Of a DNA stretch of 50,975 nucleotides, positions 16,926-26,011 are shown piece by piece; within the stretch, counting starts at the first letter, position 1; the number at the start of each line of letters is the position of its first letter. Location: positions 1 to 50,975 of the forward strand of contig NZ_SMKX01000052.1 of assembly GCF_004349055.1 (NCBI RefSeq), read 5' to 3'. Source of the stretch: Kribbella antibiotica (GTDB lineage: Bacteria; Actinomycetota; Actinomycetes; Propionibacteriales; Kribbellaceae). The notes under the pieces are model-generated. The model was not told where the DNA came from. It ran no database searches and worked only from the letters and a program-made list of their open reading frames with translations. The position numbers and the translations under genes were made by a program.

Positions 16926-18404
16926 CTAGTGCTCGATGCCTTCGCGGGAGGTCTTGGGGAGGAGGAAGCCTGCGGTGAAGGCCAGGATGAGTCCGCCGAT
17001 CGTTGCGAGCAAGGCGGTCTGGGTGCCGTCGAGGGCGGCCAGGGCGCGGGTTGCCACGTCTGCGTGCGCCACCTTGCCCATGAAGATCGAACCGATGATC
17101 GCGATGCCCAGGGCGATCCCGACCTGCTCGAACGAGCCGAGCATGCCGCTCGCCGAACCGACCTCGTCGTCGCGGACACCGCTCAGCACGATGTCGAACA
17201 TCGGCACGAAGACCATGCCCATCCCGATCCCGCCGAGCAGCGTCGGTACGGCGATGTCCCAGCCGCCGACGTCGACGCCGGTCAGCGCGAGGACGGCGTA
17301 CGTCGCGGCCAGGCCGGTCGCCATCAGCGCGAGGCCGATGTGCAGGAGCTTGCGGCCGAACTTCTGCATCGTCATCCCGGAGATCGCCGAGCCGATCAGC
17401 GCGCCGAAGGCCCACGGAGCCATCGCCAGGCTGGCGCGGATCGGGGTGTAGCCGAGGCCGATCTGGAGGAACATGCCGAGGACGAAGGTGCCGGCCATCG
17501 CGCCGAAGAAGACGACCGCGAAGAAGACACCGGACAGGTACGGGCGGCTCTTCAGCAGGCGGGGCTCGATCAGCGAGGTCGCGCCGGTGCGGCTGCGGCG
17601 GGACTGGTGGATGCCGAAGCCGGCCAGGACGGGGAGGGACGCGACCAGCATCAGCTTCGACCACAGCGGCCAGCCGAGCTCGTGGCCCTGCACCAGCGGG
17701 TAGACCAGGCCGAACAGGCCGGTGCTCGCGATCAGCAGGCCGGGCACGTCCAGCGATACCTTGCGGACGGCGGGCTTGGTGTTCGGCAGGTACTTGGCGG
17801 CGACCGCGAAGGTGAAGATGCCGATCGGGATGTTGATCAGGAAGATCGCGCGCCATCCGGTGCCGAACAGGTCCGCGTCGAGCACGGTGCCGCCGATGAT
17901 CGGGCCGAGGACCGCGGCCAGCCCCATGATCGGGCCGAAGAACCCGAACGCCTTGGTCCGCTCATCGGGTTCGAACAGGTCCCGGACCAGCCCGAAGCCC
18001 TGCGGAAGCATCACGGCCGCAAACGCTCCCTGAGCGACTCTCGAGGCGATCAGCATCTCCGGCGACACCGCGAGACCGCAGAGGAACGACGTCACGGTGA
18101 AACCGGCGACGCCGATCAGCAGCGCCCGCTTGCGGCCGACCAGGTCACCGAGCCGCCCGCCGACCAGGAGCAGGACGGCCAGCGCCATCGTGTAGCCGGC
18201 CGCCATCCACTGCAGGCTGGCGTAGGAGCCGCCGAGGTCGCCGCGGATGGCCGGCGCCGCGACGTTCATGACGGTGGAGTCGAGCAGATCCATGACGGCC
18301 GCGGTCATGACGGCGGCGAAGGCGAGCCAGCGCTTGCGCAGGCGGGGGGTGCTGACGGTGGTGCCGGCGGTGGCGCTGCGGGGGAGTACGGCGACTGCGG
18401 TCAT
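16926..18404 (-). CDS. MFS multidrug exporter, DHA2 (EmrB/QacA) family
   Basis: 492 aa with about 14 predicted membrane helices, the DHA2 layout. Motif A is GGRLGDLVGRKR (about 82-93) between helices 2 and 3. Motif C is GLAAVLGPIIGG (about 165-176), typical of drug-proton antiporters. A DSTVMNVAAPAI segment in helix 1 is also diagnostic. The ATG at 18404 follows a GAGGAG site. It is divergent from a TetR gene, and two inverted repeats in the 84-bp spacer fit operator sites, so export is likely induced by its substrate. The substrate cannot be predicted. Confidence 0.92.
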   Translation of the reverse strand: MTAVAVLPRSATAGTTVSTPRLRKRWLAFAAVMTAAVMDLLDSTVMNVAAPAIRGDLGGSYASLQWMAAGYTMALAVLLLVGGRLGDLVGRKRALLIGVAGFTVTSFLCGLAVSPEMLIASRVAQGAFAAVMLPQGFGLVRDLFEPDERTKAFGFFGPIMGLAAVLGPIIGGTVLDADLFGTGWRAIFLINIPIGIFTFAVAAKYLPNTKPAVRKVSLDVPGLLIASTGLFGLVYPLVQGHELGWPLWSKLMLVASLPVLAGFGIHQSRRSRTGATSLIEPRLLKSRPYLSGVFFAVVFFGAMAGTFVLGMFLQIGLGYTPIRASLAMAPWAFGALIGSAISGMTMQKFGRKLLHIGLALMATGLAATYAVLALTGVDVGGWDIAVPTLLGGIGMGMVFVPMFDIVLSGVRDDEVGSASGMLGSFEQVGIALGIAIIGSIFMGKVAHADVATRALAALDGTQTALLATIGGLILAFTAGFLLPKTSREGIEH

Positions 18405-18420
18405 CTTCTGCTCCTCAAAC

Positions 18421-18468
18421 GGAACGAACTGTTCTGTTCCAAACTCTAACGGAACGGATCATTCCGTT
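18421..18468. promoter_or_regulatory. Two TetR operators in the MFS/TetR spacer
   Basis: Repeat 1 has GGAAC (18421-18425) and GTTCC (18436-18440). Repeat 2 has AACGGAA (18448-18454) and TTCCGTT (18462-18468). Their centres are about 28 bp apart and both share an AACGGAAC-like half-site. The -10-like TAATCT at 18476-18481 lies 7 nt before the TetR ATG, just outside repeat 2. Confidence 0.7.
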
Positions 18469-18488
18469 CAAGTGCTAATCTGAGAAAC

Positions 18489-19118
18489 ATGACGAAAGCT
18501 CTGAGTGGCCGCCAGGCGCAGGCGGCCCGCAACGACGAAGTGATCCTGGCTGCCGCCCGGGCAGTCTTCGTCGCCGATCCCGGTGCGCCGATCGCCGCGG
18601 TCGCCGAGCGGGCCGGCGTCGGGATCAGCGCGCTCTACCGCCGGTATGCGAGCAAGGAGGAGTTGCTGCGCAAGCTCTGCAGCGACGGCCTCGACCGCTA
18701 CATCGCCGAGTCGGAGAAAGCGCTCTCTGACGACCGCGATCCATGGGTGGCCTTCAAGGCGTACCTGCGGGCGCTCGTCGACGCCGACACGAATTCGCTC
18801 ACGCAGCGACTCGCGGGCACGTTCACCCCGACACCTGAGCTGTTCGAGGCCGCCGGGCGGGCTTCGGAGCTGGATCGGGCGGTGTTTGCGCGGACCAAGG
18901 AGTACTTCCGGCCGGGGATCGTGGTCGAGGACTTCGCGGTGATTCTCGAGCAGATCACCTCGATCAAGCTCGGTGACGAGACTCGGACCCGGCAGCTCCG
19001 GCATCGCTATCTGACGCTGATGCTGGAGGCGATGCATCGTGCCGGTGAAGAACCGGGCGGCGAGCTTCCGGGCCCGCCGCCCAGCATGGCGGAGCTGACC
19101 GACCGCTGGCGCGCCTAG
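18489..19118 (+). CDS. TetR-family transcriptional regulator
   Basis: 209 aa. The N-terminal HTH (about 34-53) reads PIAAVAERAGVGISALYRRY, followed by ASKEELLRKL, the usual TetR helix 4 start. The ligand-binding C-terminal domain is unrelated to named subfamilies. It is divergent from the DHA2 exporter and most likely represses it and itself through the two inverted repeats between the genes. The TAATCT hexamer 7 nt upstream of the ATG and the lack of a Shine-Dalgarno site suggest leaderless translation. Confidence 0.93.
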   Translation: MTKALSGRQAQAARNDEVILAAARAVFVADPGAPIAAVAERAGVGISALYRRYASKEELLRKLCSDGLDRYIAESEKALSDDRDPWVAFKAYLRALVDADTNSLTQRLAGTFTPTPELFEAAGRASELDRAVFARTKEYFRPGIVVEDFAVILEQITSIKLGDETRTRQLRHRYLTLMLEAMHRAGEEPGGELPGPPPSMAELTDRWRA

Positions 19119-19136
19119 CCGTCTATCGTCTGCGAC

Positions 19137-19658
19137 ATGGTTTCGGTGTCTTCGCGGGTGCAGGCTCTTGCTGCGGGTGGTTTCTGTGTTCTGGTGGCAG
19201 TGGCCGCTGCAGTGCTGGTGGATGGCCGGCTCGACCGGCACTGGATCCTGCGGGGGCTGACGCTGGCACTGGCGTTGTGCTGCGCCTCGCTGCTGGTCGG
19301 TGACCAGACCCGGCGGCTGCGGCGGATCATTGTCGCGGTGGGGCTGACGATGTTCGGGGTCGTGTTCCCGGTGACGACCACCACCTGGGCGTCGCCGGCG
19401 GAGATCGACTTCGCCCTGGCGGTTGCCACCGACGCAAAGGCAGCGGCGATTAAAGCCGGCCGTACGGCGGTCACTGTCGATGACGTGCGGGCTGTCGTCA
19501 CTGCGCGTGGTGGCGCTGTGGGTAGCGTTCCGGCCGACGAGCCGGCTGGGCGCGGCGCCGATGCCTATCCGCTCGTCCTGCGCGCCGATCCGGCGCAGGG
19601 GCGGCCCCGGGCCTGTCTGAGTTTCACTGGTCTGGACGCCAAGGTTCGCTCCTGCTGA
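19137..19658 (+). CDS. Hypothetical membrane protein
   Basis: 173 aa. Three hydrophobic segments lie at about 8-28, 38-55 and 63-85. A soluble C-terminal part of about 85 residues contains two Cys (one the last residue) and ends LSFTGLDAKVRSC. I do not recognise a family. The ATG at 19137 is preceded 7 nt upstream by TATCGT, a likely -10 element, so it may be leaderless. It lies 18 bp after the TetR gene and 67 bp before the GH172 gene, and could share a transcript with either. Confidence 0.6.
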   Translation: MVSVSSRVQALAAGGFCVLVAVAAAVLVDGRLDRHWILRGLTLALALCCASLLVGDQTRRLRRIIVAVGLTMFGVVFPVTTTTWASPAEIDFALAVATDAKAAAIKAGRTAVTVDDVRAVVTARGGAVGSVPADEPAGRGADAYPLVLRADPAQGRPRACLSFTGLDAKVRSC

Positions 19659-19725
19659 TTGCCTTCGGAGCGGATTGGCCTCAGGGGCCTGGGCAATCGA
19701 TTTCTCATCGCCTAGGGTCGCTCTT

Positions 19726-20796
19726 ATGACTCTTGGGAACCTGTCCGGAATCAGCGCGCTCGTGGATGTCGAGACGCGCTCCATCAGCGCAGAGAACCCG
19801 ACCGGCGAGCCTGGCCAGGGCGGCCGTCGTACCGAGGGGACCGGCGCCCGTGCGGCCCGCGACCTCGGTCAGGGCTGGAAGGTGTCACCGTCGATCGAGA
19901 TCGGGCCGGGGGAGACCGCCACCCTGGCCGACATCACCGGATCTGGCGCCGTCACGCACATCTGGCTGACCACTCAGGTGGACCACTGGCGGCGGCTGGT
20001 ACTGCGGGCGCACTGGGACGGTGACGAGGCTCCGGCGATCGAGACGCCGGTCGGGGACTTCTTCTGCTCCGGCTGGGGCAAGTTCGCGCAGGTGAACTCG
20101 CTGCCGGTCGCTGTGAACCCGAACGGCGGTTTCAACTGCTACTGGGAGATGCCGTTCCAGTCCCAGGCCACTCTGACGCTGGAGAACACTCACGACGAGA
20201 CGGTGGTCGTCTACTTCCAGGTGGACTACTGGCTGGGCGCCGTACCGGAGAGATCGGCGTACCTGCATGCGCAGTGGCGGCGGAGCAACCCGCTGGCGGC
20301 TGCGACCGTCCACACGTTGCTCGACGGTGTAGAGGGTCCGGGGCACTACGTGGGCACGTACCTCGCGTGGGGCGTCAATAGCAGTGGCTGGTGGGGTGAG
20401 GGTGAGGTGAAGTTCTACCTGGACGGGGATGAGGAGTTTCCGACCATCTGCGGTACAGGGACCGAGGACTACTTCGGGGGTGCGTGGAACTTCGACGTAC
20501 CGCACCTGGGTGGGTACACCGAGTTCAGTACGCCGTACTTGGGGATGCCTCAGGTGATTCGGCCGGACGGGCAGTATGTGAGTCAGCAGCGGTTCGGGAT
20601 GTACCGGTTCCACCTGCCGGATCCGATCCGGTTCCGCGAGCGGCTGCGGGTCGACGTACAGGCGCTGGGCTGGCGGTCCGGTGGACGCTATCTGCCGTTG
20701 CAGGACGACATTGCTTCGACTGCGTTCTTCTACTCGGCCAAGACGAGCACGACGCGGCCGGCCGCGCCGGTGCACGACGTAATGGAGATCTGTTGA
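19726..20796 (+). CDS. GH172 (DUF2961) glycoside hydrolase-like protein
   Basis: 356 aa from the ATG at 19726. GH172 members include bifidobacterial alpha-D-fructofuranosidase and mycobacterial-arabinan-degrading alpha-D-arabinofuranosidases. The family signatures are SGAVTHIWLT, MPFQSQATLTLEN, VDYW and the catalytic-face segment CGTGTEDYFGGAWNF. E247 and E266 are candidates for the catalytic pair, based on motif position. There is no signal peptide, so it should act inside the cell on imported oligosaccharide. The start follows TAGGGT by 7 nt with no Shine-Dalgarno site. It faces the GH15-like gene tail to tail, 1 bp apart. Confidence 0.85.
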   Translation: MTLGNLSGISALVDVETRSISAENPTGEPGQGGRRTEGTGARAARDLGQGWKVSPSIEIGPGETATLADITGSGAVTHIWLTTQVDHWRRLVLRAHWDGDEAPAIETPVGDFFCSGWGKFAQVNSLPVAVNPNGGFNCYWEMPFQSQATLTLENTHDETVVVYFQVDYWLGAVPERSAYLHAQWRRSNPLAAATVHTLLDGVEGPGHYVGTYLAWGVNSSGWWGEGEVKFYLDGDEEFPTICGTGTEDYFGGAWNFDVPHLGGYTEFSTPYLGMPQVIRPDGQYVSQQRFGMYRFHLPDPIRFRERLRVDVQALGWRSGGRYLPLQDDIASTAFFYSAKTSTTRPAAPVHDVMEIC

Positions 20797-20797
20797 G

Positions 20798-21976
20798 TTA
20801 AGGGATTGGCAGCGGTTGCTTGAGGGCCTGGTCGGCGAGGAGCACCAGGGCGGCGGTCCAGCCCAGTGGGGCCTCACCGGCGGGCTGGTGGTCGCGGTTG
20901 ACCTTCTCCGGCAGGTGTCCGCTCGGAGTCCGGTACTGGTTGAGCCAGCTCAGGATGGACTCGGCCGTCGCGCGGTCGCCGCGGGCTGCGGCGCTCAGCG
21001 CGAACAGAGCGGTCTGTGGGGTCCAGGCGACACCGTCTGCTCGCCACTCCGTCCCTGGGTTCTGGCCGCCGTTCGGCTGGGTCAGGGCGGCGCGCGTCTC
21101 GACGATGGCGCGGCTGATGAGTTCGCGCTCCGGAGCGAACGGTGGGCCCAGCACCGTGACGATGGCGTCGGCGCTGCCACCGAGCCGAGCCGGTTGGAGG
21201 CCTGGCTCCAAAAAGCTCTCCGCGTACGCCGGGGTGCGCGGGAAGTCCGGTGCGAAGCGGCGGTCGGTTGCCGTGGACAACGTCTGCAGGGCGGCCTGCC
21301 AGCGCGCAGCCTCGGCGGTGTGGCCGAGCTCGGTGGCGATCTGGACCGCTGAGCGCAGTCCGGTCAGCAGGGGAGCGACTGTGCCCAGTGTGACTGCGGA
21401 CTCGGGCCGCTCCCAGTAGTCGGGCGAGGCTGCGGGCAATCCGCTCGGTCGGAGCTCACGAGTGATCTGATCGGCGGACTCCCGGACCATGTCCCAGTGT
21501 TGCGCGCCGGTCCGGCAGAACCACGCAGCCCACGGCACCCAGCCGGAGCCGTCGAGCTGCTGCTCGCGGCCATCAGCTACTGGTTGGCCGGACTCGAAAT
21601 AACGCGCCTCCCAGCGGCCGGTGGTGGGTTTGATCCGGTCGAGGAAATCGAGCACGCGCGCAGCTTCGGCGTACTGGCCGACCGCGCAGCGGGCCGCTGC
21701 GACGAATGACGCGTCCCGCGGCCAGACGTAACGCCAGGGGCCGTCCCAGCCGGCCAGTGTGGCGCCGTTGGGCAGCGTGAGCGCGTCCAGGTCGGCCAGG
21801 GCTTGCGCCCGGAGGTCGAGCGGCGCCCCAGTGTGCTCGGGCACGCCGGTGATGACGAGGTTGGGCTGCGGGTGCCTGGCAATGTTCAGCCCGCCGCCAA
21901 CGGTCAGGGCAGCCAGCAGTACGGCGATCGCCGCGGAGGGGAACCATCTGACCCGCCGCGCGCTGTTGTCCCGCAT
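20798..21976 (-). CDS. GH15-like (glucoamylase-type) glycoside hydrolase, membrane-anchored
   Basis: 392 aa. An uncleaved-looking N-terminal membrane segment (about 13-31) follows a basic start, so the enzyme is probably outside the membrane. The (alpha/alpha)6-barrel motifs of GH15 are visible: WDGPWRYVWPRDASFVAAA, QQLDGSGWVPWA, TQPNGG, and HLPEKV with E357 as the likely general base, then PLGWTAALVL. It is shorter than starch glucoamylases and lacks their N-terminal beta domain and any starch-binding domain. The AGGAG site precedes ATG 21976. It lies 8 bp after the EamA gene. Confidence 0.75.
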   Translation of the reverse strand: MRDNSARRVRWFPSAAIAVLLAALTVGGGLNIARHPQPNLVITGVPEHTGAPLDLRAQALADLDALTLPNGATLAGWDGPWRYVWPRDASFVAAARCAVGQYAEAARVLDFLDRIKPTTGRWEARYFESGQPVADGREQQLDGSGWVPWAAWFCRTGAQHWDMVRESADQITRELRPSGLPAASPDYWERPESAVTLGTVAPLLTGLRSAVQIATELGHTAEAARWQAALQTLSTATDRRFAPDFPRTPAYAESFLEPGLQPARLGGSADAIVTVLGPPFAPERELISRAIVETRAALTQPNGGQNPGTEWRADGVAWTPQTALFALSAAARGDRATAESILSWLNQYRTPSGHLPEKVNRDHQPAGEAPLGWTAALVLLADQALKQPLPIP

Positions 21977-21984
21977 GGCGACTC

Positions 21985-22866
21985 CTATTGGGCGAGGTGC
22001 TGCACTTCGGCTTCGAACTTCCGCCGTGGTGCCAGCTCGACCAGGAACATTGCCGCCAGCACCAGAGCGCCACCGGTCAGCATCCGCAAGGTCACACTCT
22101 CCGTACCGAACAGCACTGCGAACGTCGACGCGAACACTGGCTCCATTGTCATGGCGATCGCAGCCCGCGTCGGCGTCAGATGGGCCTGTGCCCAGGTCTG
22201 CACGATCAGTGCGAGCGCACCGGCGATCAGAGCCATGTAGACGACGCTGATCCAGTCCCGGGTGTTGGTGGGCGCCGAGAAGCCGCCAGGGATGGCGCCG
22301 ACCGCGCAGACGCAGGTGATGGTAACCATCTGCAGCGCAGAGAGCCCGAAGGCGTTCTCAGGGGTCGACCAGACGCCCAGGCCGATGATGTGCAAGGCAT
22401 ACAGAGCCGCTGAGGCCAGAGTGAGCAGCTCGCCGGTGCCCATGGTGAAGCCGCGCAGTGACAGCACACCGAGGCCGACGGTCGCCAGAACCACCGCCAC
22501 CCAGGCCCACCGGCCGATCTTGTGCCGCAGGATCACCGCGGCCAGGAGCGGCGTGAAGACGACGTACATGCCGGTGACGAAGCCGGAGACGCTCGCGGGC
22601 GTGTGCCGCAGGCCTTCGGTCTGCACCAGCTGGGCGATGCCGTAAGTGATGCCCAGGGCAACGGCCCGGCCACGGTCCAGTCGGTTCAGCCGGGCGATGG
22701 CGGGCGGGTGGATCAGCAGGAGCGCGACCGACGCAATGAGGAATCGCAACGCCAGGTAGTCGGCGACGTCCATCCTGGTGAGCAGGTCCTTGGTCAGGAA
22801 GAACGTCGATCCCCAAGCTGCCGCCACCGTCAGCAACGCCAGTACGGCAAGGCGAGAGCGATTCAC
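21985..22866 (-). CDS. EamA-domain (DMT superfamily) transporter
   Basis: 293 aa with about ten predicted membrane helices in two EamA repeats. Helix 1 has the typical AAAWGSTFFLTKDLL, and the second repeat contains LIVQTWAQAHLTPTRAAIAM and MEPVFASTFAVLFG, both diagnostic. Family members export or import small metabolites such as amino acids or sugars; the substrate is unknown. The start is a GTG at 22866, 13 bp after the kinase gene's stop, and the GH15-like gene follows 8 bp downstream, so the three are probably co-transcribed. Confidence 0.88.
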   Translation of the reverse strand: MNRSRLAVLALLTVAAAWGSTFFLTKDLLTRMDVADYLALRFLIASVALLLIHPPAIARLNRLDRGRAVALGITYGIAQLVQTEGLRHTPASVSGFVTGMYVVFTPLLAAVILRHKIGRWAWVAVVLATVGLGVLSLRGFTMGTGELLTLASAALYALHIIGLGVWSTPENAFGLSALQMVTITCVCAVGAIPGGFSAPTNTRDWISVVYMALIAGALALIVQTWAQAHLTPTRAAIAMTMEPVFASTFAVLFGTESVTLRMLTGGALVLAAMFLVELAPRRKFEAEVQHLAQ

Positions 22867-22879
22867 ACGGGACAGCTAA

Positions 22880-24841
22880 TCACAGCACCGTGACAGTGAT
22901 GAGGCTGCCCGGTCGCACCTTCTGGCCGGCGCCCGGGCTCTGGGCCGCCACGATGTTCAGGCCGAGGTTGAGCGGGGCCTTCTCGACCTTCACCTGGAAC
23001 CCGGCCTGCGTGAGGATCCGCTGCGCGTCGGCGAGGGATTTGCGCTTCACATTCGGTACGTCGACCAGCGGCGGACCCTTGGAGACGACCAGCTGCACCT
23101 TGTCCTTGGCGAACAGGGTGCCGCTCTTCGGGGTCTGGCTGATCACGGCCCCCTGGGGCACCTTCGCGTCGTACTGCTCGGTGCGGGTCACCCCGAAGCC
23201 CAGCTTGCGCAGTGCCTTGTTCGCCTCGCGGTACGTCTTACCGGTGAAGTCCGGGACGCCGATCGGCTTCTTGCCCTTGCTGACCACGAAGTTGACCGCA
23301 GTGTTCGGCGCTACCACCATGTCGAACCGCGGGTAGAAGGCAACCACCCGACCGGCCGGCACCGTCTCGTTGTACTGCTCGTTGACCTGCCCCTGCACCA
23401 GCTTGACCGGCGCGAGCGCCAGGTTTGCCGCATCCAGATCCAGACCGGCCAGCTGAGGCACACGGTAGCGCTCCGGTCCCTTGGAGACGGTGAGCTGAAT
23501 CTCACCGTCCTTGATGATCCGGTCGCCCGACTTCGGGTCGGTCGACAGGACCTGTCCCTTGGGGATGTCCTCAGAGAAGTCCTGGTTGGACAGTGTGGTC
23601 CGCAGCCCGGACTCCTGGGCCTTCACGGCCGCAGCGGCCGGTGTGAGCTTCACCAGGTCCGGAGCGGTCGTGTAGCGGTGGATGCCGTAGTACCAGGCCG
23701 AGGTGCCGAGACCGACCGCCGCCAACAAGATGATGATGAGCGCAATCAGCCCCCGGCCCGGGCGGCGCCGTACGGGGGGAGGTGGCTTGCGCGTCGCTGG
23801 CTGGCCAGTCGGACGCCCATGCGCCACCGGTACGACGATGGTCTCGTGCCGGAGCGCGCTCACCGGAGTTGTCGGGGTGACCTCGCGTGTGTAGCCGTCG
23901 TCGTAGTCGCTGTCCTGCCGGATCTGATGGATCGGCACGGTGAGGTCGCCGGTGAGCTCCGGGTCGTCGGGCAGCCCCTCCTCGAGCGCACTGCGCACCC
24001 GGCGCACCTGACGGCTCAGCACACGCGCATCGGCCGGCCGTAGATCCCGGTCGCGGGCGGTGGCGCGCTGGACGAGCGCATCGACGTACGGCGGGATGTT
24101 CGGCTGCAGGAGCGACGGAGCGGGCACGTCCGCGTGCACGTGGGCGTAGGCGACCTGGATCGGGGTGTCACCGCTATGCGGCTTCTTCCCGGTCAGCAGT
24201 TCGTAGAGCAGGATGCCGGACGAGTACACGTCCGAGCGGGCATCGGCGCTGCCGTCGGTGACCAGCTCGGGGGCCAGGTAGGACACCGTCCCCATCAGCA
24301 GGCCCTGAGTCGCGGTGTTGCCGGTGGCGCTGACCGCACGGGCCAGACCGAAGTCAGCGACCTTCACCACGCCGTTGTCCGACAGCAGGACGTTCTCTGG
24401 CTTGATGTCGCGGTGGACGATCCCGGCGTCGTGCGCTGCGGACAGCGCGGACAGGATCGGCGCCAGCAGGTCCAGCGCGCGAGCCGGCGAGAGCGGTGCG
24501 TGCTCACGGATCAGATCACGCAGCGTACGGCCCCGGATGTACTCCATCGCGAGGAAGAGAGTGCCGTTGTCGTCGCCCTGGTCGAAGACGGCCACCACAT
24601 TCGGATGCGAGAGCTTGGCGGCGGCCCGGGCCTCGGCGACGAAGCGGCGGGCGAACTGGGCGTCGTCACCGAGACCGTCGTGCATGATCTTCAGTGCGAC
24701 GGTCCGGTCCAGCCGCATGTCCAGCGCCTGGTAGACGGTCGCCATGCCGCCCTTCGCGACACGGGCGCCCACGCGGTAGCGGCCGTCGAGCACACGCCCG
24801 ACGAGGCGGTCGCCAACCTGCGTGTCCACGTCATCCGTCAC
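22880..24841 (-). CDS. PASTA-domain Ser/Thr protein kinase
   Basis: 653 aa from the GTG at 24841; the frame is open 26 codons further upstream, but that part is not kinase-like. The kinase domain (about 20-285) has GGMATVY, K51, HRDIKPEN with D145, and DFG at 163-165. A Pro/Arg-rich juxtamembrane stretch leads to one membrane helix (about 364-385). Four extracellular PASTA repeats follow, with LSTDPKSGD and ISQTPKSG signatures. It should sense peptidoglycan fragments or lipid II and phosphorylate cell-wall and division proteins, as PknB does. The M. tuberculosis kinase at this position, PknL, lacks PASTA repeats. It lies just downstream of the LysM hydrolase gene. Confidence 0.93.
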   Translation of the reverse strand: MTDDVDTQVGDRLVGRVLDGRYRVGARVAKGGMATVYQALDMRLDRTVALKIMHDGLGDDAQFARRFVAEARAAAKLSHPNVVAVFDQGDDNGTLFLAMEYIRGRTLRDLIREHAPLSPARALDLLAPILSALSAAHDAGIVHRDIKPENVLLSDNGVVKVADFGLARAVSATGNTATQGLLMGTVSYLAPELVTDGSADARSDVYSSGILLYELLTGKKPHSGDTPIQVAYAHVHADVPAPSLLQPNIPPYVDALVQRATARDRDLRPADARVLSRQVRRVRSALEEGLPDDPELTGDLTVPIHQIRQDSDYDDGYTREVTPTTPVSALRHETIVVPVAHGRPTGQPATRKPPPPVRRRPGRGLIALIIILLAAVGLGTSAWYYGIHRYTTAPDLVKLTPAAAAVKAQESGLRTTLSNQDFSEDIPKGQVLSTDPKSGDRIIKDGEIQLTVSKGPERYRVPQLAGLDLDAANLALAPVKLVQGQVNEQYNETVPAGRVVAFYPRFDMVVAPNTAVNFVVSKGKKPIGVPDFTGKTYREANKALRKLGFGVTRTEQYDAKVPQGAVISQTPKSGTLFAKDKVQLVVSKGPPLVDVPNVKRKSLADAQRILTQAGFQVKVEKAPLNLGLNIVAAQSPGAGQKVRPGSLITVTVL

Positions 24842-24880
24842 TGCTGGTGAGCCGCCTCTCAAGCTACCTCTGCTCCAGAG

Positions 24881-24886
24881 AGTGTA
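24881..24886 (-). promoter_or_regulatory. Possible -10 element for the kinase gene
   Basis: Read on the - strand, TACACT lies in CCTTATCTACACTCTC, about 40 nt before the kinase GTG and just after the hairpin that follows the LysM gene. This would give the kinase operon its own promoter. Confidence 0.35.
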
Positions 24887-24898
24887 GATAAGGCTCCA

Positions 24899-24930
24899 GG
24901 TCGGCAGCGCCAGGCGCACCGCTGCCGACC
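24899..24930 (-). terminator. Hairpin after the LysM hydrolase gene
   Basis: GGTCGGCAGC (24899-24908) pairs perfectly with GCTGCCGACC (24921-24930), with a 12-nt loop. It lies 12 nt after the LysM gene's stop. The short T-rich stretch after it on the - strand is interrupted. Confidence 0.55.
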
Positions 24931-24942
24931 AGAGTCAAACGC

Positions 24943-25935
24943 TCATTTGAGAGGGTTCCAGCCTTTCTCGAACTGGCCCTTCAGTCGCAGCACGCTCTTC
25001 ACGTACTGCTTGGTGTCGGGGTACATGCCGTTCTTCCGCACCCCACCGAGTCCCTGGTAGTAGCCGGCCACCGCGATGTCGAGCTTGGCCGCACCGGTGA
25101 GCCGGTCCAGCAGCACCACGCCGGCGGTCACATTGTCCTGGGCCTTCAGCAGGTCCAGCTCGCGGCCGACGATGCCGGCGGAGAACCGTCCGGTGGACGG
25201 GATCACCTGCATCGCGCCGATGGCGTTGGCGGGAGAGACCACGCGCTGCTTCCAGCCGGACTCCTGCCAGCTCACCGCGAGTGCCAGCTCCGGATCGACG
25301 CCGTACCGCTTGGCAGTGGCGACGATGAGGGAGCGCATCTGGGCCCGGCTCGGCAGCTTGCGCTTCTTGAGCGTGGCGCGGTTGCGGTCGGCCTGCGCGA
25401 CGATGTGGTCGGCGTAGGTGCGGCCGGCGAAGGTGTTGTTCTTGGTCGCCTTGCGCTTCTTGGTGGTCTTGGTAGCGCTCGCCTTGACCTTGACCTTGAC
25501 CGGCACTCGCAGGGTCTTGCCCGCGAAGATGCGGTCGCTGGAGCGCATCCGGTTGGCCGCCAGCAGGTTGGCCTGCGAGCACCGGAAGCGTTTGGCGATC
25601 TTGGAGATCGTGTCGCCCGGTTTGACGATGTACCTGCTCATGCGCAGCTGAGAGCGCTTTGGCGGGGTCTTGGCGGCCGTCCGGCTCTTGGGAGCGGCCT
25701 TCGGGGTCCCGGGCAGTTTCAGGACCTCACCGGCGTAGATGGCGTTGCCGTTGCCCGGGAGCTTGTTGAGGGCGACCAGCGTCTTGACGCTGGTCCCGTA
25801 GCGGCTGGCGATGTGGCTGAGGGTGTCACCGCTCTTGACGGTGTAGGCGCCGAAGCCCGGCGACCCGGCGGTGATCACCGCGGCAGCCAGCACCGGGACC
25901 GCAATTCCGGTCAGTACACGTACGACGTTCCGCAT
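24943..25935 (-). CDS. Secreted LysM and lytic transglycosylase (SLT) protein
   Basis: 330 aa. An N-terminal signal or anchor segment (about 4-26) precedes two LysM peptidoglycan-binding domains, [17 protein letters not shown] (31-75) and [16 protein letters not shown] (102-145). A Lys-rich linker of about 50 residues follows. The SLT domain (about 198-330) contains SWQESGW with catalytic E225, then AIGAMQVIP and [10 protein letters not shown]. It should cleave glycan strands during growth. It is upstream of the PASTA kinase gene on the same strand. Its promoter spacer contains a GTTACA/GTAACA repeat. Confidence 0.9.
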   Translation of the reverse strand: MRNVVRVLTGIAVPVLAAAVITAGSPGFGAYTVKSGDTLSHIASRYGTSVKTLVALNKLPGNGNAIYAGEVLKLPGTPKAAPKSRTAAKTPPKRSQLRMSRYIVKPGDTISKIAKRFRCSQANLLAANRMRSSDRIFAGKTLRVPVKVKVKASATKTTKKRKATKNNTFAGRTYADHIVAQADRNRATLKKRKLPSRAQMRSLIVATAKRYGVDPELALAVSWQESGWKQRVVSPANAIGAMQVIPSTGRFSAGIVGRELDLLKAQDNVTAGVVLLDRLTGAAKLDIAVAGYYQGLGGVRKNGMYPDTKQYVKSVLRLKGQFEKGWNPLK

Positions 25936-26011
25936 AGTCCATCTCCCCGTGTCACGTCACTTGACCGTAAGTGGTGGTACGGATGGGACAACAGAGGCAA
26001 ATGGGGTGATT

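Noticed and set aside
16781..17179. N-terminal extension of the propeller-amidohydrolase frame
   Set aside because: It lies over the MFS coding region on the same strand in another frame, has low-complexity Ser/Arg sequence, and the TAT signal begins only after the GTG at 16780.
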